A stretch of 64,000 nt of DNA, taken from positions 62,001 to 126,000 of the forward strand of contig JAFXQA010000012.1 of assembly GCA_017527415.1 (NCBI GenBank), read 5' to 3'. How positions within the stretch are numbered: the stretch's first letter is position 1; each line of letters starts with the position of its first letter. Made by a program: the position numbers and the translations under genes. The stretch is from Bacteroidales bacterium (GTDB lineage: Bacteria > Bacteroidota > Bacteroidia > Bacteroidales > UBA932). The notes under the pieces were generated by a model that saw nothing but the letters and a program-made list of their open reading frames with translations, was not told where the DNA came from and searched no databases. Shown here piece by piece: positions 9,190 through 17,285 of this stretch.

Positions 9190-9420
9190 CTACGGAACTG
9201 GGTCATATCCGCTTCCGCCCCAGGGATGGCAGCGGAGAATCCGCTTCAGGGAGAGCCAGAAGCCTTTCAGCGGCCCATATTTACGGAAGGCCTCGAGGGC
9301 GTACTGGCTGCAGGTGGGGGTGAAGCGGCAGGTCGGCGGTTTCAGCGGCGAGATGCACAGCTGATAGAACTTTATCAGCAGTATGAACGGCGCCGTCAGT
9401 ATCTTTTTCAGCAGTTTCAT
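9190..9420 (-). CDS. yidD: Membrane protein insertion efficiency factor YidD
   Basis: 76 residues, normal size. Carries the family core [34 protein letters not shown] and [14 protein letters not shown], with the conserved cysteines. It has an N-terminal amphipathic hydrophobic stretch and sits at the inner face of the membrane, where it helps YidC insert proteins. The ATG overlaps the rnpA stop by 4 bases (ATGA), and the rnpA-yidD pair is a very common bacterial gene order. Confidence 0.95.
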   Translation of the reverse strand: MKLLKKILTAPFILLIKFYQLCISPLKPPTCRFTPTCSQYALEAFRKYGPLKGFWLSLKRILRCHPWGGSGYDPVP

Positions 9421-9929
9421 ATTTCAGTGGTGTCTGCCGGAAGGTCACAGGCCTTCTTCGCAGAAAAATGCTCATCAGCCCTGTGCGCTTCCGGCAGGGC
9501 CTCTAAGATTCTGGCAAGTATCGCCTCCACTTCCGCGGAGATGGTTGCGAAGTCGGCCAGTTCGGGAGAATTGTACTGAAACAGGATGTCTGCTCCCGCA
9601 ATCTTCCGCACGCGGTATGTCTCGCGGATGCGGCGCTTAAGCAGATTGCGCTTCACCGCCCTCTTGAAATACCGCTTCGGCACCGCTATCATGATGCGTG
9701 CGGGTTGGAGTTCTGGCATTTCAGGTAGGGTGTTGATAGCAAGAGGAGTGCAGGTCTGATGAGCATTTTTCTGCGAAGAAGACCTGCAACCCTCTTGCGA
9801 AGCGAAGGGCAGGTAGCAATACCTGAAATGCCCGAACGACCCCCATCTGCCATCGGCGAGAAGGGTCGCAATTGACTTCTTGCCGGACAGCCGCTCAGCC
9901 TTACTCAGCGTGTTGCCCCCGGAAGTCAT
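9417..9929 (-). CDS. rnpA: RNase P protein component with two in-frame palindromic inserts
   Basis: 170 residues, longer than the usual 110-130. RnpA binds the RNase P RNA and helps mature tRNA 5' ends. The N-terminal [13 protein letters not shown] and the RNA-binding signature ISVPKR-type segment [26 protein letters not shown] are clear. Between them, residues roughly 45-75 ([20 protein letters not shown]...) are extra, and the tail after [11 protein letters not shown] is also extra. Both extra parts are encoded by long inverted repeats that share one 24-nt loop (see the two repeat entries). Reading frame is intact. Gap to the hemD-like gene is 4 bases; it overlaps yidD by 4. Start at the ATG 9929. 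Confidence 0.93.
   Translation of the reverse strand: MTSGGNTLSKAERLSGKKSIATLLADGRWGSFGHFRYCYLPFASQEGCRSSSQKNAHQTCTPLAINTLPEMPELQPARIMIAVPKRYFKRAVKRNLLKRRIRETYRVRKIAGADILFQYNSPELADFATISAEVEAILARILEALPEAHRADEHFSAKKACDLPADTTEI
9435..9496. repeat. Palindrome in the 3' end of rnpA
   Basis: Arms 9435-9453 and 9478-9496 pair over 19 bp with three mismatches; the 24-nt loop at 9454-9477 is the exact reverse complement of the loop at 9757-9780. It encodes the last residues of RnpA ([21 protein letters not shown]) in frame. Confidence 0.85.
9711..9836. repeat. Nested palindrome inside rnpA
   Basis: Outer arms 9711-9727 / 9820-9836 match at 16 of 17 positions; inner arms 9739-9756 / 9781-9798 match at 16 of 18; the loop is the 24 nt at 9757-9780. 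The internal parts between outer and inner arms do not pair. It encodes the extra internal segment of RnpA without breaking the frame. Confidence 0.85.
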
Positions 9930-9933
9930 GGTC

Positions 9934-10668
9934 TTACTTGTTGTGCTGGAGATAGATCTCTATGGCCTTGGCCACGGAGGGAGCCTCCGGAGTGGGCCCC
10001 TGGATGTCGATGTTCAAGCCGGCTTCCTGCATGGCAGGAACGATGCTTTTGCCCCATCCGACGAACTTAATACTACCCTGCTTAAATGAAGGAAAGTTCT
10101 CGAACAGGCTTTTTACGTCCGCCGGATTGTAGAGGGCTATGATGTCGTAGCTATCCAGTTTGAGGTCGCCAAGGTCCTGAGTGACGCTCTTGACGAGTTC
10201 GGCTTCGCTGTATTCCACCTTGGCCTTGGCCAGGAGGGAAGTCATGGCATCGGCGCTTGCGCCTGCCGACTTGGTGACGAGGAAGCTTTCTCCCTTGTGT
10301 TTGGGGCCGATCAGTGCGGCAATCGATGCAGGAGTGCCGTCGCCGAAGAAGATCTTGCGCTTACGATAGACTATATGCTTCTGCAGGTAGTTTGCCACCA
10401 GCTCGGTGCTGCAAAAATACTTCATCGTCTCGGGGACCTTGAAGCGCACTTCTTCTGCGAGCTTGAAATAAGCGTCGATGGCATGGCGGGAAGAGAAGAT
10501 AATTGCGGTGTAATCCGGAAGATTGATTCTCTGGTCGCGGAATTCACGGGAACTGAGCGCTTCTATCTTAAAGAATGGACGGAACTCGAACTCAGCTTTG
10601 TATTTACCCTGCAGGGTTTCGTAGGCAGTCATCTTCGAAGGTGCCTGCTGTGATATCAGAATCCTCAT
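9934..10668 (-). CDS. hemD: Uroporphyrinogen-III synthase-like protein
   Basis: 244 residues from the ATG at 10668 (a TTG three codons upstream also keeps the frame). Two alternating alpha/beta domains fit the HemD fold: MRILISQQAPSKM at the start, DYTAIIFSSRHAIDAYFKL, FLVTKSAGASADAM, YDIIALYNPADVKSLFENFP and IKFVGWGKSIVPAMQEAGL. HemD cyclises hydroxymethylbilane in tetrapyrrole synthesis; the family is very divergent and Bacteroidota copies in this cluster are usually annotated this way, so function is by family and position. Between the DUF4271 gene (17-base gap) and rnpA (4-base gap) in one operon. Confidence 0.8.
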   Translation of the reverse strand: MRILISQQAPSKMTAYETLQGKYKAEFEFRPFFKIEALSSREFRDQRINLPDYTAIIFSSRHAIDAYFKLAEEVRFKVPETMKYFCSTELVANYLQKHIVYRKRKIFFGDGTPASIAALIGPKHKGESFLVTKSAGASADAMTSLLAKAKVEYSEAELVKSVTQDLGDLKLDSYDIIALYNPADVKSLFENFPSFKQGSIKFVGWGKSIVPAMQEAGLNIDIQGPTPEAPSVAKAIEIYLQHNK

Positions 10669-10685
10669 AATTGTCAATATCGCCT

Positions 10686-11387
10686 TTATAAAATCAGCGC
10701 GGAGGCGATGAGTGCTCCGGCCGGCAGCAATTCAAGCCCGCAAAGGTACAAAAAAGTTGTCAATCCACCGCATTTTTGTTGCAAAATCTGTCCTTCTCGC
10801 ACAAGTGACAGGAGCCAGAATACTGCAAGTTCTCCGCTGATTACCAGACGTATAGCCTCATCTGCGGCTTTAAACATATAGAGGATGCTGATGCTGAGCA
10901 TCATGAAGATTGCAAAACAGATGAAGTAGTTGAGGATCCCCCGGGTGATCGCGCGGGAGGAATCGTTGTCCAGCCGGAGGCGCCGTCCGAGCAGCAGGGC
11001 ATGCATGATGCGCTGGAAGATAAGGAAGGCGATCAAGACGGCAACCAGTTCCCCAAGACGCAGCCAGGGCTCGCTCCATCCGGCAAGGAAGTCCGCATCA
11101 TAAACGCAGTAGCGGTCGATTGCAACAAGAAAAGGCACGGCCAGCATGCGGGCGCACACATTACGCGAGCGGGCGGTGCTGATGCTGTGCTCGACCTCGA
11201 GGTTGCCGCGGCTGCGGAGCAGGCATCCTACCATCGCCGGCATGAGTTTATATAGTTCGGGGATGATGAACAGCACCAGCAGGGCGCTGCCGATGAGGAT
11301 CCAGGCGTGTTCCGGCACATCCACCCAGGCTGCGCCGATGGGCGCCGCCGGCTGGCTGACGGGTAGATGCAGGGTGCCGAAATTCAC
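10686..11387 (-). CDS. DUF4271 membrane protein
   Basis: 233 residues from a GTG at 11387, chosen because the -7 element TATATTTG lies 5 bases upstream; the frame is open further up through the hairpin repeats, which is unlikely to be coding. Hydrophobic segments: AWILIGSALLVLFIIPELY, LRLGELVAVLIAFLIFQRIM, ILNYFICFAIFMMLSISILYMF, LAVFWLLSLV and the C-terminal LIASALIL. The family is uncharacterised and is commonly next to hemD in Bacteroidota; a link to haem synthesis or membrane redox is only inference. First gene of the cluster that continues with hemD, rnpA and yidD. Confidence 0.75.
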   Translation of the reverse strand: MNFGTLHLPVSQPAAPIGAAWVDVPEHAWILIGSALLVLFIIPELYKLMPAMVGCLLRSRGNLEVEHSISTARSRNVCARMLAVPFLVAIDRYCVYDADFLAGWSEPWLRLGELVAVLIAFLIFQRIMHALLLGRRLRLDNDSSRAITRGILNYFICFAIFMMLSISILYMFKAADEAIRLVISGELAVFWLLSLVREGQILQQKCGGLTTFLYLCGLELLPAGALIASALIL

Positions 11388-11392
11388 AACCG

Positions 11393-11400
11393 CAAATATA
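11393..11400 (-). promoter_or_regulatory. -7 promoter element (TATATTTG), DUF4271-hemD-rnpA-yidD
   Basis: TATATTTG on the minus strand, 5 bases before the GTG at 11387. The paired GGGGAAGG hairpins start 15 bases upstream, between this promoter and the SUI1 promoter. Confidence 0.6.
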
Positions 11401-11414
11401 ATAAATCTGCGGCG

Positions 11415-11499
11415 ACCTTCCCCATTTTTGGCCATTATTGGGGAAGGTGCCAGGTTTTTTGGCGGACCTTCCCCGTTTTGGCTTATTTTTGGGGAAGGT
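11415..11499. repeat. Paired GGGGAAGG hairpins, copy 2
   Basis: Two consecutive hairpins: ACCTTCCCCA (11415-11424) pairs with TGGGGAAGGT (11439-11448); ACCTTCCCC (11466-11474) pairs with GGGGAAGGT (11491-11499). The stem word equals that of the copy at 234-345 with left and right arms swapped. Located between two divergent promoters rather than at a gene end. Confidence 0.8.
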
Positions 11500-11517
11500 G
11501 AAACCGGGTGTTTTTTA

Positions 11518-11525
11518 TATCTTTG
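11518..11525 (+). promoter_or_regulatory. -7 promoter element (TATCTTTG), SUI1 gene
   Basis: TATCTTTG preceded by a T-run and ending 5 bases before the ATG at 11531; nearly leaderless. Confidence 0.6.
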
Positions 11526-11530
11526 CATTC

Positions 11531-11878
11531 ATGAAAAACGACAACGATTGGAAGCAGCGTCTGGGGGTGGTATATTCCACCAATCCGGATTTCAAATATC
11601 AAACTGCGGAAGTGGTTGAAGCCGATACCCTGCCGCCTGCAAAGCAGCGGCTGATAGTGGCCATCGACCGCCGCCAGCGTGCCGGAAAGCAGGTTACGCT
11701 GGTGAAAGGCTTTATCGGCCGGGCCGACGACCTGGCGGCCCTGGCCAAAATCCTCAAGACAAAGTGCGGTGTAGGCGGCACGGCCAAGGATGGCGAGATC
11801 ACCATCCAGGGCGACCTTCGTGATAAACTCGTCACCCTCCTAACTCAGATGGGCTACAACGCCAAACGCGGCAACTAG
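11531..11878 (+). CDS. SUI1/eIF1-family translation factor (YciH-like)
   Basis: 115 residues. The C-terminal two thirds match the SUI1 fold of eukaryotic eIF1 and bacterial YciH: IVAIDRRQRAGKQVTLVKGF, AKILKTKCGVGGTAKDGEITIQGD and LVTLLTQMGYNAKRG. The basic RRQRAGK and the GVGGT turn are the typical conserved sites. The start is the ATG just after the -7 element; upstream in-frame sequence is the hairpin repeat. In bacteria its exact role in initiation is not settled. Single gene, divergent from the DUF4271 cluster. Confidence 0.92.
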   Translation: MKNDNDWKQRLGVVYSTNPDFKYQTAEVVEADTLPPAKQRLIVAIDRRQRAGKQVTLVKGFIGRADDLAALAKILKTKCGVGGTAKDGEITIQGDLRDKLVTLLTQMGYNAKRGN

Positions 11879-12009
11879 TTATTTCTTGCGCGGCGAACAA
11901 TTAAGCATGTGTGGCAATTATTTAACCTGTTGCAGAAAATTGCTCTCTGTGTGCATGCAAGATTTGCTGAAGGTCTGCATTTATAAGGTGCGAAAAGAAT
12001 ATTGAAGGT

Positions 12010-12528
12010 ATGAAAAGGATTGCAGTTTTTCTTCTGGTAACGGTATTATCATGTGCCGCGGCATACGCACAACTCGGAATTGAATTTAACCTCAGCGCCG
12101 GCGGTCCTGCTTATATGTTGGGATCGGTGGGAGGATATGAGTCGGGTTTTTCTGCCATGGCGGAAGTCAGATATACTCCGAACAAGTGGGTGAGCATAGG
12201 CCTGATGGGTGGGATGCACGATGCGCAGCCCCAGAGTGGTGTGTATTCTTCTGAAGAGCCCGTAAAGCCCGGCACATCAAGCACTTATGAATATAATCTG
12301 ATGCTGATGCTCTATGGCAACTGGTACACCGGGGACTGGTTCCGCGTGTATTCAGGTGTAGGATATGGCACGATGGCGGGATATACCGACGGCGACGGTC
12401 GTCCGGCGCACGGAGTGCAGATAGTCCCGGCAGGGATTTCTTTCGGCCGGCGCTTTTTCGGTTTTGCTGAACTCGGCATGGGGTGGATGTATTGTCCGTC
12501 GCGCGCCGGCATCGGCTTCCGCTTCTAA
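12010..12528 (+). CDS. Small outer-membrane beta-barrel protein
   Basis: 172 residues with a cleavable signal (MKRIAVFLLVTVLSCAAAYAQ, cleavage after AYA). The mature part is alternating strands rich in glycine and aromatic residues and ends with the terminal aromatic GIGFRF, as expected for an 8-strand barrel. No enzymatic motif. Unknown ligand. A hairpin follows directly after the stop. Confidence 0.8.
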   Translation: MKRIAVFLLVTVLSCAAAYAQLGIEFNLSAGGPAYMLGSVGGYESGFSAMAEVRYTPNKWVSIGLMGGMHDAQPQSGVYSSEEPVKPGTSSTYEYNLMLMLYGNWYTGDWFRVYSGVGYGTMAGYTDGDGRPAHGVQIVPAGISFGRRFFGFAELGMGWMYCPSRAGIGFRF

Positions 12529-12861
12529 TAGTTTTACCAGAAAATGCCATTTGAAGCCACTTTTTGGTAAAACGATTCAATCGTTTCCGACGCGCATGGT
12601 GGTGACAACTCTACCAACAGAAAATGTCCATTATACCGTGGCGGGCATCTTATTGAATATCAATAATTTACGTAAACTCTCCCCTCTGAAATCTAAGGGG
12701 ACACTTTGCGTAATCGGCTAATAATCAACAACTTATCCGCCACGACCATCCCAAAGAAATTCCGAGCGGAGCGAGCAAGCCCCTCCTGAGGAGGGGTTTG
12801 GGGAGGGTAATGACGGAAGCAAATATAGCAATCTCGCCAGAAATTGCTATATTTGCTTTCT
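12529..12861. other. Intergenic region with three inverted repeats
   Basis: No gene seen. Contents: a hairpin right after the barrel gene (12531-12544 with 12561-12573, one bulge); a GC-rich stem CCCCTCC/GGAGGGG at about 12780-12798 followed by TTT, terminator-like; and a perfect 16-bp inverted repeat at 12817-12858 carrying two outward-facing -7 elements. The middle part (about 12580-12775) shows nothing recognisable. Confidence 0.6.
12817..12858. promoter_or_regulatory. Perfect inverted repeat with divergent TATATTTG elements
   Basis: Arms 12817-12832 and 12843-12858 are perfect 16-bp reverse complements around a 10-nt centre. The right arm holds TATATTTG (12848-12855), 6 bases before the lepA ATG; the left arm holds the same element on the minus strand (12820-12827), with no recognisable minus-strand gene in front of it. 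Confidence 0.7.
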
Positions 12862-14643
12862 ATGACAATGGACCGCATTCGAAACTTCTGCATCATCGCG
12901 CACATCGACCACGGCAAATCCACCCTGGCCGACCGTCTGCTGGAACTTACGCAGACGCTGAGCGAGCGCGATATGGAGGCGCAGGTGCTGGACGACATGG
13001 ACCTGGAGCGGGAAAAGGGCATCACCATCAAGAGCCACGCCATCCAGATGCAGTACAAGGGCCATATCCTTAACCTAATCGACACTCCCGGTCACGTGGA
13101 CTTCAGCTACGAAGTCTCACGCTCTATCGCCTCATGCGAAGGCGCGCTGCTGGTGGTGGATGCGTCGCAAGGCGTTCAGGCTCAGACGATTGCAAATCTC
13201 TATCAGGCCATCGACCATGGGTTGGAAATCATCCCTATTCTGAACAAGATAGACATGGATTCTGCGCAGCCGGATGTGGTTGCCGACCAGATAGTGGACC
13301 TCATCGGATGCGATCCGGAGGACATCTTCCGCATCTCCGCCCGCACCGGCGAGGGCGTGCAGCCCATCCTGGATGCCATCATCGACCGTATCCCGGCTCC
13401 GAAGGGAGATCCGGATGCACCACTGCAGGCCCTTATCTTCGACTCCGTTTTCAACCCCTTCCGCGGGGTGATAGCCTACTTCAAGATCAAGAACGGCACC
13501 CTCCGAAAAGGGCAGGCCATCAAGTTCTTCAACACCGGGCAGGATTACGTGGCGGAGGAGATAGGCATACTGCGGATGAAACTCGTGCCGACGGCGGAGA
13601 TAGGCTGCGGCGACGTGGGCTACATCATCTCCGGTATCAAGAGTGCCGCAGAGGTGAAGGTTGGCGACACCATCACCGGCAAGGAGAACCCTTGCGCCGA
13701 AGCCATAGCCGGATTCGAGGAGGTTAAACCGATGGTGTTCGCGGGTATGTATCCCGTGCAGGCAGATAAGTTCGAAGAATTGCGGGCGGTGCTGGAGAAG
13801 TTCCAGTTGAACGATGCCTCCTTTGTCTATGAGCCGGAAAGCTCCCTTGCGCTGGGAAGCGGATTCCGCTGCGGATTTCTCGGCCTGCTGCATCTGGAGA
13901 TAGTGCAGGAGCGCCTGTTCCGCGAGTTCGATATGGACGTGATCACCACCGTGCCGAACGTCAGCTACAAGGTCTACACCACGCAGGGTGAGGTGATGGA
14001 CGTCCACAATCCGTCCGGCCTTCCCTCGCCCACGCTGATAGATCACATCGAAGAGCCGTATATCCGTGCCCAGATTATTTCCAAGGCTGAATTTTTCGGG
14101 CCTGTGATGAAGCTGTGCCTCGATAAGCGCGGCACCCTGGTGAGCCAGCACTACATTACTTCCGACCGCGTCGAACTCAACTACGACATGCCGCTCTCGG
14201 AGATAGTCTTCGACTTCTACGACAAACTCAAGAGCATCTCTAAGGGATATGCCTCCTTCGATTATCATATAGTAGGATACCGTTCCGCACGCCTGGTAAA
14301 ACTGGATATCCTCCTGAACGGTGAGCCGGCGGATGCGCTTTCCACCCTGATCCACGAGGATAATGCCTATGACTTCGGGCGGAAGATGTGCGTGAAGCTC
14401 AAAGATCTGATTCCCCGCCAGCAGTTCGATATCCCCGTGCAGGCTGCCATCGGGGCGAAGATAATAGCCCGCGAAACCGTGAAGCAGGTGCGTAAGGATG
14501 TGACCGCGAAGTGCTACGGCGGCGACGTGACACGCAAGCGCAAACTGCTCGAAAAACAGAAGGAGGGCAAGAAGCGCATGCGCCAGATAGGGAAGGTGCA
14601 GGTGCCCCAGAGCGCGTTCATGGCTGTTTTGAAACTTGATTAA
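12862..14643 (+). CDS. lepA: Elongation factor 4 (LepA), ribosomal GTPase
   Basis: 593 residues from the ATG at 12862 (ATG at 12868 is equally possible and gives the more usual MxxIRNF start). G-domain motifs: AHIDHGKST (G1), DTPGHVDF (G3), NKIDMD (G4). Domain 2 follows ([22 protein letters not shown]), then [22 protein letters not shown], and the LepA-specific C-terminal domain with [25 protein letters not shown]. It binds ribosomes and affects translocation/assembly. First gene of lepA-tatA-tatC. Confidence 0.97.
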   Translation: MTMDRIRNFCIIAHIDHGKSTLADRLLELTQTLSERDMEAQVLDDMDLEREKGITIKSHAIQMQYKGHILNLIDTPGHVDFSYEVSRSIASCEGALLVVDASQGVQAQTIANLYQAIDHGLEIIPILNKIDMDSAQPDVVADQIVDLIGCDPEDIFRISARTGEGVQPILDAIIDRIPAPKGDPDAPLQALIFDSVFNPFRGVIAYFKIKNGTLRKGQAIKFFNTGQDYVAEEIGILRMKLVPTAEIGCGDVGYIISGIKSAAEVKVGDTITGKENPCAEAIAGFEEVKPMVFAGMYPVQADKFEELRAVLEKFQLNDASFVYEPESSLALGSGFRCGFLGLLHLEIVQERLFREFDMDVITTVPNVSYKVYTTQGEVMDVHNPSGLPSPTLIDHIEEPYIRAQIISKAEFFGPVMKLCLDKRGTLVSQHYITSDRVELNYDMPLSEIVFDFYDKLKSISKGYASFDYHIVGYRSARLVKLDILLNGEPADALSTLIHEDNAYDFGRKMCVKLKDLIPRQQFDIPVQAAIGAKIIARETVKQVRKDVTAKCYGGDVTRKRKLLEKQKEGKKRMRQIGKVQVPQSAFMAVLKLD

Positions 14644-14654
14644 TAACAATTGAT

Positions 14655-14852
14655 ATGAAAAATTTACTTCTTTTCCAGAACTTCGGTCTGTGGGAGGTGC
14701 TTATCATTGCCTTCGTGGTCCTGCTCATTTTCGGCGGAAAGAAGATTCCTGAACTCATGAAGGGCCTTGGAAAGGGCGTGAAGAGTTTCAAGGATGGGAT
14801 GAGCGAAGTTGAGAAGGAAATAAAGGAAATCGACGACAGTCCCAAGGAATAA
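14655..14852 (+). CDS. tatA: Sec-independent protein translocase subunit TatA
   Basis: 65 residues. One N-terminal membrane helix ([17 protein letters not shown]), the conserved FGGKKIPEL hinge and an amphipathic helix ([16 protein letters not shown]), then a charged tail: the standard TatA/E layout. Forms the pore through which folded, twin-arginine proteins leave the cytoplasm. Starts 11 bases after lepA; the last base of its stop is the first base of the tatC start. Confidence 0.95.
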   Translation: MKNLLLFQNFGLWEVLIIAFVVLLIFGGKKIPELMKGLGKGVKSFKDGMSEVEKEIKEIDDSPKE

Positions 14853-15616
14853 TGGGCGAAGAAATGTCCTTCTGGGATCATCTGGAGGCACTCCGCTGGT
14901 GCCTGTTTCGGGTGGTCGTCGCATTTGTGATAGTGCTGGTGGGGTGCTTTGTCGCCCTGCCTCATATTTTTGATACGGTGATCCTCGGTCCTGCCCATGC
15001 GGATTTCTTCCTGTACCGCGCACTGGGATTCGTTTATGGTCCGGGGGAGGACGTGAACATCATCAACATCAACGTGGCGTCGCAGTTCATGACTCACATT
15101 TCCGTTTCGATGTGGATGGCGTTGCTGATCATCTTCCCATATCTTATGTACCAGATATGGGTTTTCGTGCGCCCTGCCTTGTACTCGAAGGAAGTCCCCG
15201 GCGTACGTGGAGCCTTCCTTGGCGGCACAGGGCTGTTCTACCTGGGCTGCATGGTGGGTTACGTTGTGGTGTTTCCGATTATTTTCAAGTTTTTGACATC
15301 CTACAGGGTATCTTCAGACATCGTGAACCAGATATCTCTTAACAGCTATATGAGTACGCTTCTCAGTATGGTGTTCGTTATGGGCCTGGTGTTCGAGTTG
15401 CCGTCCCTGAGCTGGGTGCTGGGCAAACTGGGAGTTATTTCACGCGGGACTCTGCGGGCCTGGAGACGCTATGCCGTAGTGGTGCTGCTGATTCTTGCAG
15501 CTATGATTACCCCTACCGGAGATCCTTTCACTCTGTTCGTAGTGTTCCTGCCTCTGTACGGGCTTTATGAACTTTCGATTGCAGTTGTGCCTGGCAGGGC
15601 GGAGGGTATCGATTAA
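14852..15616 (+). CDS. tatC: Sec-independent protein translocase subunit TatC
   Basis: 254 residues, with the conserved start MSFWDHLEALRW, six membrane helices, the periplasmic loop MTHISVSMWMALLIIFPYLMYQIWVFVRPALY, and MITPTGDPFTL before the last helix. TatC recognises twin-arginine signal peptides. Start overlaps the tatA stop by one base. No TatB is seen, so TatA is probably bifunctional here. Convergent with the acyltransferase gene, 3 bases away. Confidence 0.95.
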   Translation: MGEEMSFWDHLEALRWCLFRVVVAFVIVLVGCFVALPHIFDTVILGPAHADFFLYRALGFVYGPGEDVNIININVASQFMTHISVSMWMALLIIFPYLMYQIWVFVRPALYSKEVPGVRGAFLGGTGLFYLGCMVGYVVVFPIIFKFLTSYRVSSDIVNQISLNSYMSTLLSMVFVMGLVFELPSLSWVLGKLGVISRGTLRAWRRYAVVVLLILAAMITPTGDPFTLFVVFLPLYGLYELSIAVVPGRAEGID

Positions 15617-15619
15617 CGT

Positions 15620-16495
15620 TCAGATCAACGAATATACGCTTGCACGAAGGAAGGTGCGCAGGTCGCTGAGGTTCTGGAATTCAGCGATGCGTGTGGGCTC
15701 AATCACCGGGCCGGCGAGGATGCGGAGCGTCTTGCCGGACTTGTTCAGCATTTCGCGCGGAAGCCTCAGCAGGCGCAGCCTCCAGTCAATCAGCCCCAGG
15801 GAATAATAGAATCTGGAATTGCCGTTAAGCAGGCGCAGCGGCAGTACGGGTACGCCGGCGCTGCGGATGAATTTGATAATCGACATCTGCCATTCCCTGT
15901 CCCTTATGCGCGGCTCTTGCATACCCGGGTGCCCGGGAATCTCAGGACGGGATTGAAACAGTTTCAAGTCCGACACCGCCCCGGATGGGAACAGCCCAAG
16001 GCAACCCCCGGATGCGAGAAGATCCTTCGCAGCCCTCACTCCTGACAGGCTCCGTGCAGTGGGAGCTCCTATGCTGTTGCCGTTGGGAGTTACGGTGATG
16101 AGATTCTGCCTCAGGGGCTCGAAGCGCCACAGCAGTTCGTTTACCATATATTTATAGTTCTGGCGCAGGTGGCCGAAGAAATCTATCAGTGAGATGCCGT
16201 CCAGGGCTCCCTGGGTGTGGTTGCAGATAGTAATAAACGGCCCTTCAGGAAGAAGACCCCGGAAATGCTCCATAGCCTCTTCTCTCGGCAAGCCGTTTAC
16301 GGTGTAATCCATCCCGGCTTCGGCATTTATGGCCTGTGCGAAATCCGGGCCCCGGAAGCGTTCGAAGCCATCTATCCGCCTCTCTATCTCCGTCACTCCG
16401 AACATCTGCAGAAGCCCTCGTGCAAGGGCATTGCCGGCACGCCCCCGGAACAAAGGGGAGGCTTTCTCGAGTTCGTGGATGGAAATCAGTTGCAT
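15620..16495 (-). CDS. Lysophospholipid acyltransferase, 'putative hemolysin' type
   Basis: 291 residues. The acyltransferase motif I is NHTQGALDG, the longer HX5D spacing found in hemolysin-like LPLATs (compare NHPxGGLDG) rather than the usual HX4D of PlsC; a second block is LGLFPSGAVSD, and VLPLRLLNGNSRFYY resembles block IV. It probably acylates a lyso-lipid or amino lipid at the inner membrane; substrate unknown. Its ATG overlaps the stop of the upstream CDP-alcohol phosphatidyltransferase by one base, so the pair should be co-translated and work in lipid synthesis. Confidence 0.82.
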   Translation of the reverse strand: MQLISIHELEKASPLFRGRAGNALARGLLQMFGVTEIERRIDGFERFRGPDFAQAINAEAGMDYTVNGLPREEAMEHFRGLLPEGPFITICNHTQGALDGISLIDFFGHLRQNYKYMVNELLWRFEPLRQNLITVTPNGNSIGAPTARSLSGVRAAKDLLASGGCLGLFPSGAVSDLKLFQSRPEIPGHPGMQEPRIRDREWQMSIIKFIRSAGVPVLPLRLLNGNSRFYYSLGLIDWRLRLLRLPREMLNKSGKTLRILAGPVIEPTRIAEFQNLSDLRTFLRASVYSLI

Positions 16496-17205
16496 CAGCC
16501 GTTCCAGGGTTTAGGTGGATCCATGTGGGCGTACTCATCCAGATCCTTGAGGATGGTCACCACGTATACCAGCGCCAGCATTACGACTATGACTATGCCG
16601 GCATAGTCGAACGCGCCGAGTTCGAACTCGTATCCGAAGATGGTCACGTCCCACGAATGCTCGCGCAGAGCGGGGATGAAAATATAAAGGGTGTTGATGA
16701 TGACGAGGATCAGCCTGAGTTCCGTCGGCCCCATCTTGGCATAGGTGAGCTTGAACTCTTTCTTCAGGTGTGCATTCATGCTCACATTAAGAGTCAGCAG
16801 CAGGTAAAGGATGAGGCCTGCCACTGCCAGCCAGATGTTCAGAAGGGCGGAAATGCCTATGCCCATGAACATCAGCACCTCATTGATGGCGTCCACGGTG
16901 TGGTCCAGGTAGTAGCCGTAAATAGGCCTCTGGGTGCCGCGGTAGCGGGCCAGGTTGCCGTCCAGCGAATCCCCGTACCAGTTGACCACGAAGCCGAAGG
17001 AGGCCAGCCACAGCCAGTTTATGTTCCAGTTCGAAAGGATGTACCCGGCGGCGATGATAACCGACCCCAGGATTCCGATCCAGGTCAGGGTGTTGGATGT
17101 GACCCACCTGGGCTGGCGCGCCGCCAGCCAGACAAGCGCCTTATGTTCTGCAGCATTCAGAATCGAGGTCTGGATTCTGCGGGATGCTTTTACTTCTTCT
17201 GCCAT
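16495..17205 (-). CDS. CDP-alcohol phosphatidyltransferase family protein
   Basis: 236 residues from the ATG at 17205 (MAEEVKASRRIQ). The complete family motif is present: DSLDGNLARYRGTQRPIYGYYLDHTVD, broken only by its spacing, with the four metal-binding Asp/Gly positions of DGxxAR(8)Gx3Dx3D. About six hydrophobic helices. It transfers a phospho-alcohol head group from a CDP-linked donor; which lipid is made (for example phosphatidylinositol-like or an ether lipid) cannot be told. Forms a two-gene operon with the acyltransferase. Confidence 0.87.
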   Translation of the reverse strand: MAEEVKASRRIQTSILNAAEHKALVWLAARQPRWVTSNTLTWIGILGSVIIAAGYILSNWNINWLWLASFGFVVNWYGDSLDGNLARYRGTQRPIYGYYLDHTVDAINEVLMFMGIGISALLNIWLAVAGLILYLLLTLNVSMNAHLKKEFKLTYAKMGPTELRLILVIINTLYIFIPALREHSWDVTIFGYEFELGAFDYAGIVIVVMLALVYVVTILKDLDEYAHMDPPKPWNG

Positions 17206-17223
17206 ATAAAGTTCAGGTTTCTG

Positions 17224-17231
17224 CAAAAATA
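17224..17231 (-). promoter_or_regulatory. -7 promoter element (TATTTTTG), lipid operon
   Basis: TATTTTTG on the minus strand, 18 bases before the ATG at 17205. Confidence 0.5.
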
Positions 17232-17268
17232 CCAATAAATTGCGATTGTTCAAAATGGAAAGGCCTTA

Positions 17269-17276
17269 TATCTTTG
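17269..17276 (+). promoter_or_regulatory. -7 promoter element (TATCTTTG), feoAB
   Basis: TATCTTTG ending 9 bases before the feoB ATG at 17286. No Fur or DtxR box could be recognised by eye. Confidence 0.6.
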
Positions 17277-17285
17277 CAGCGTAAA

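Noticed and set aside
11388..11528. N-terminal extension of the DUF4271 gene
   Set aside because: It would translate the GGGGAAGG hairpins and contain the promoter element; the GTG at 11387 behind the -7 element is better.
13132..14649. Long minus-strand frame across lepA
   Set aside because: Antisense shadow; lepA is complete and conserved.
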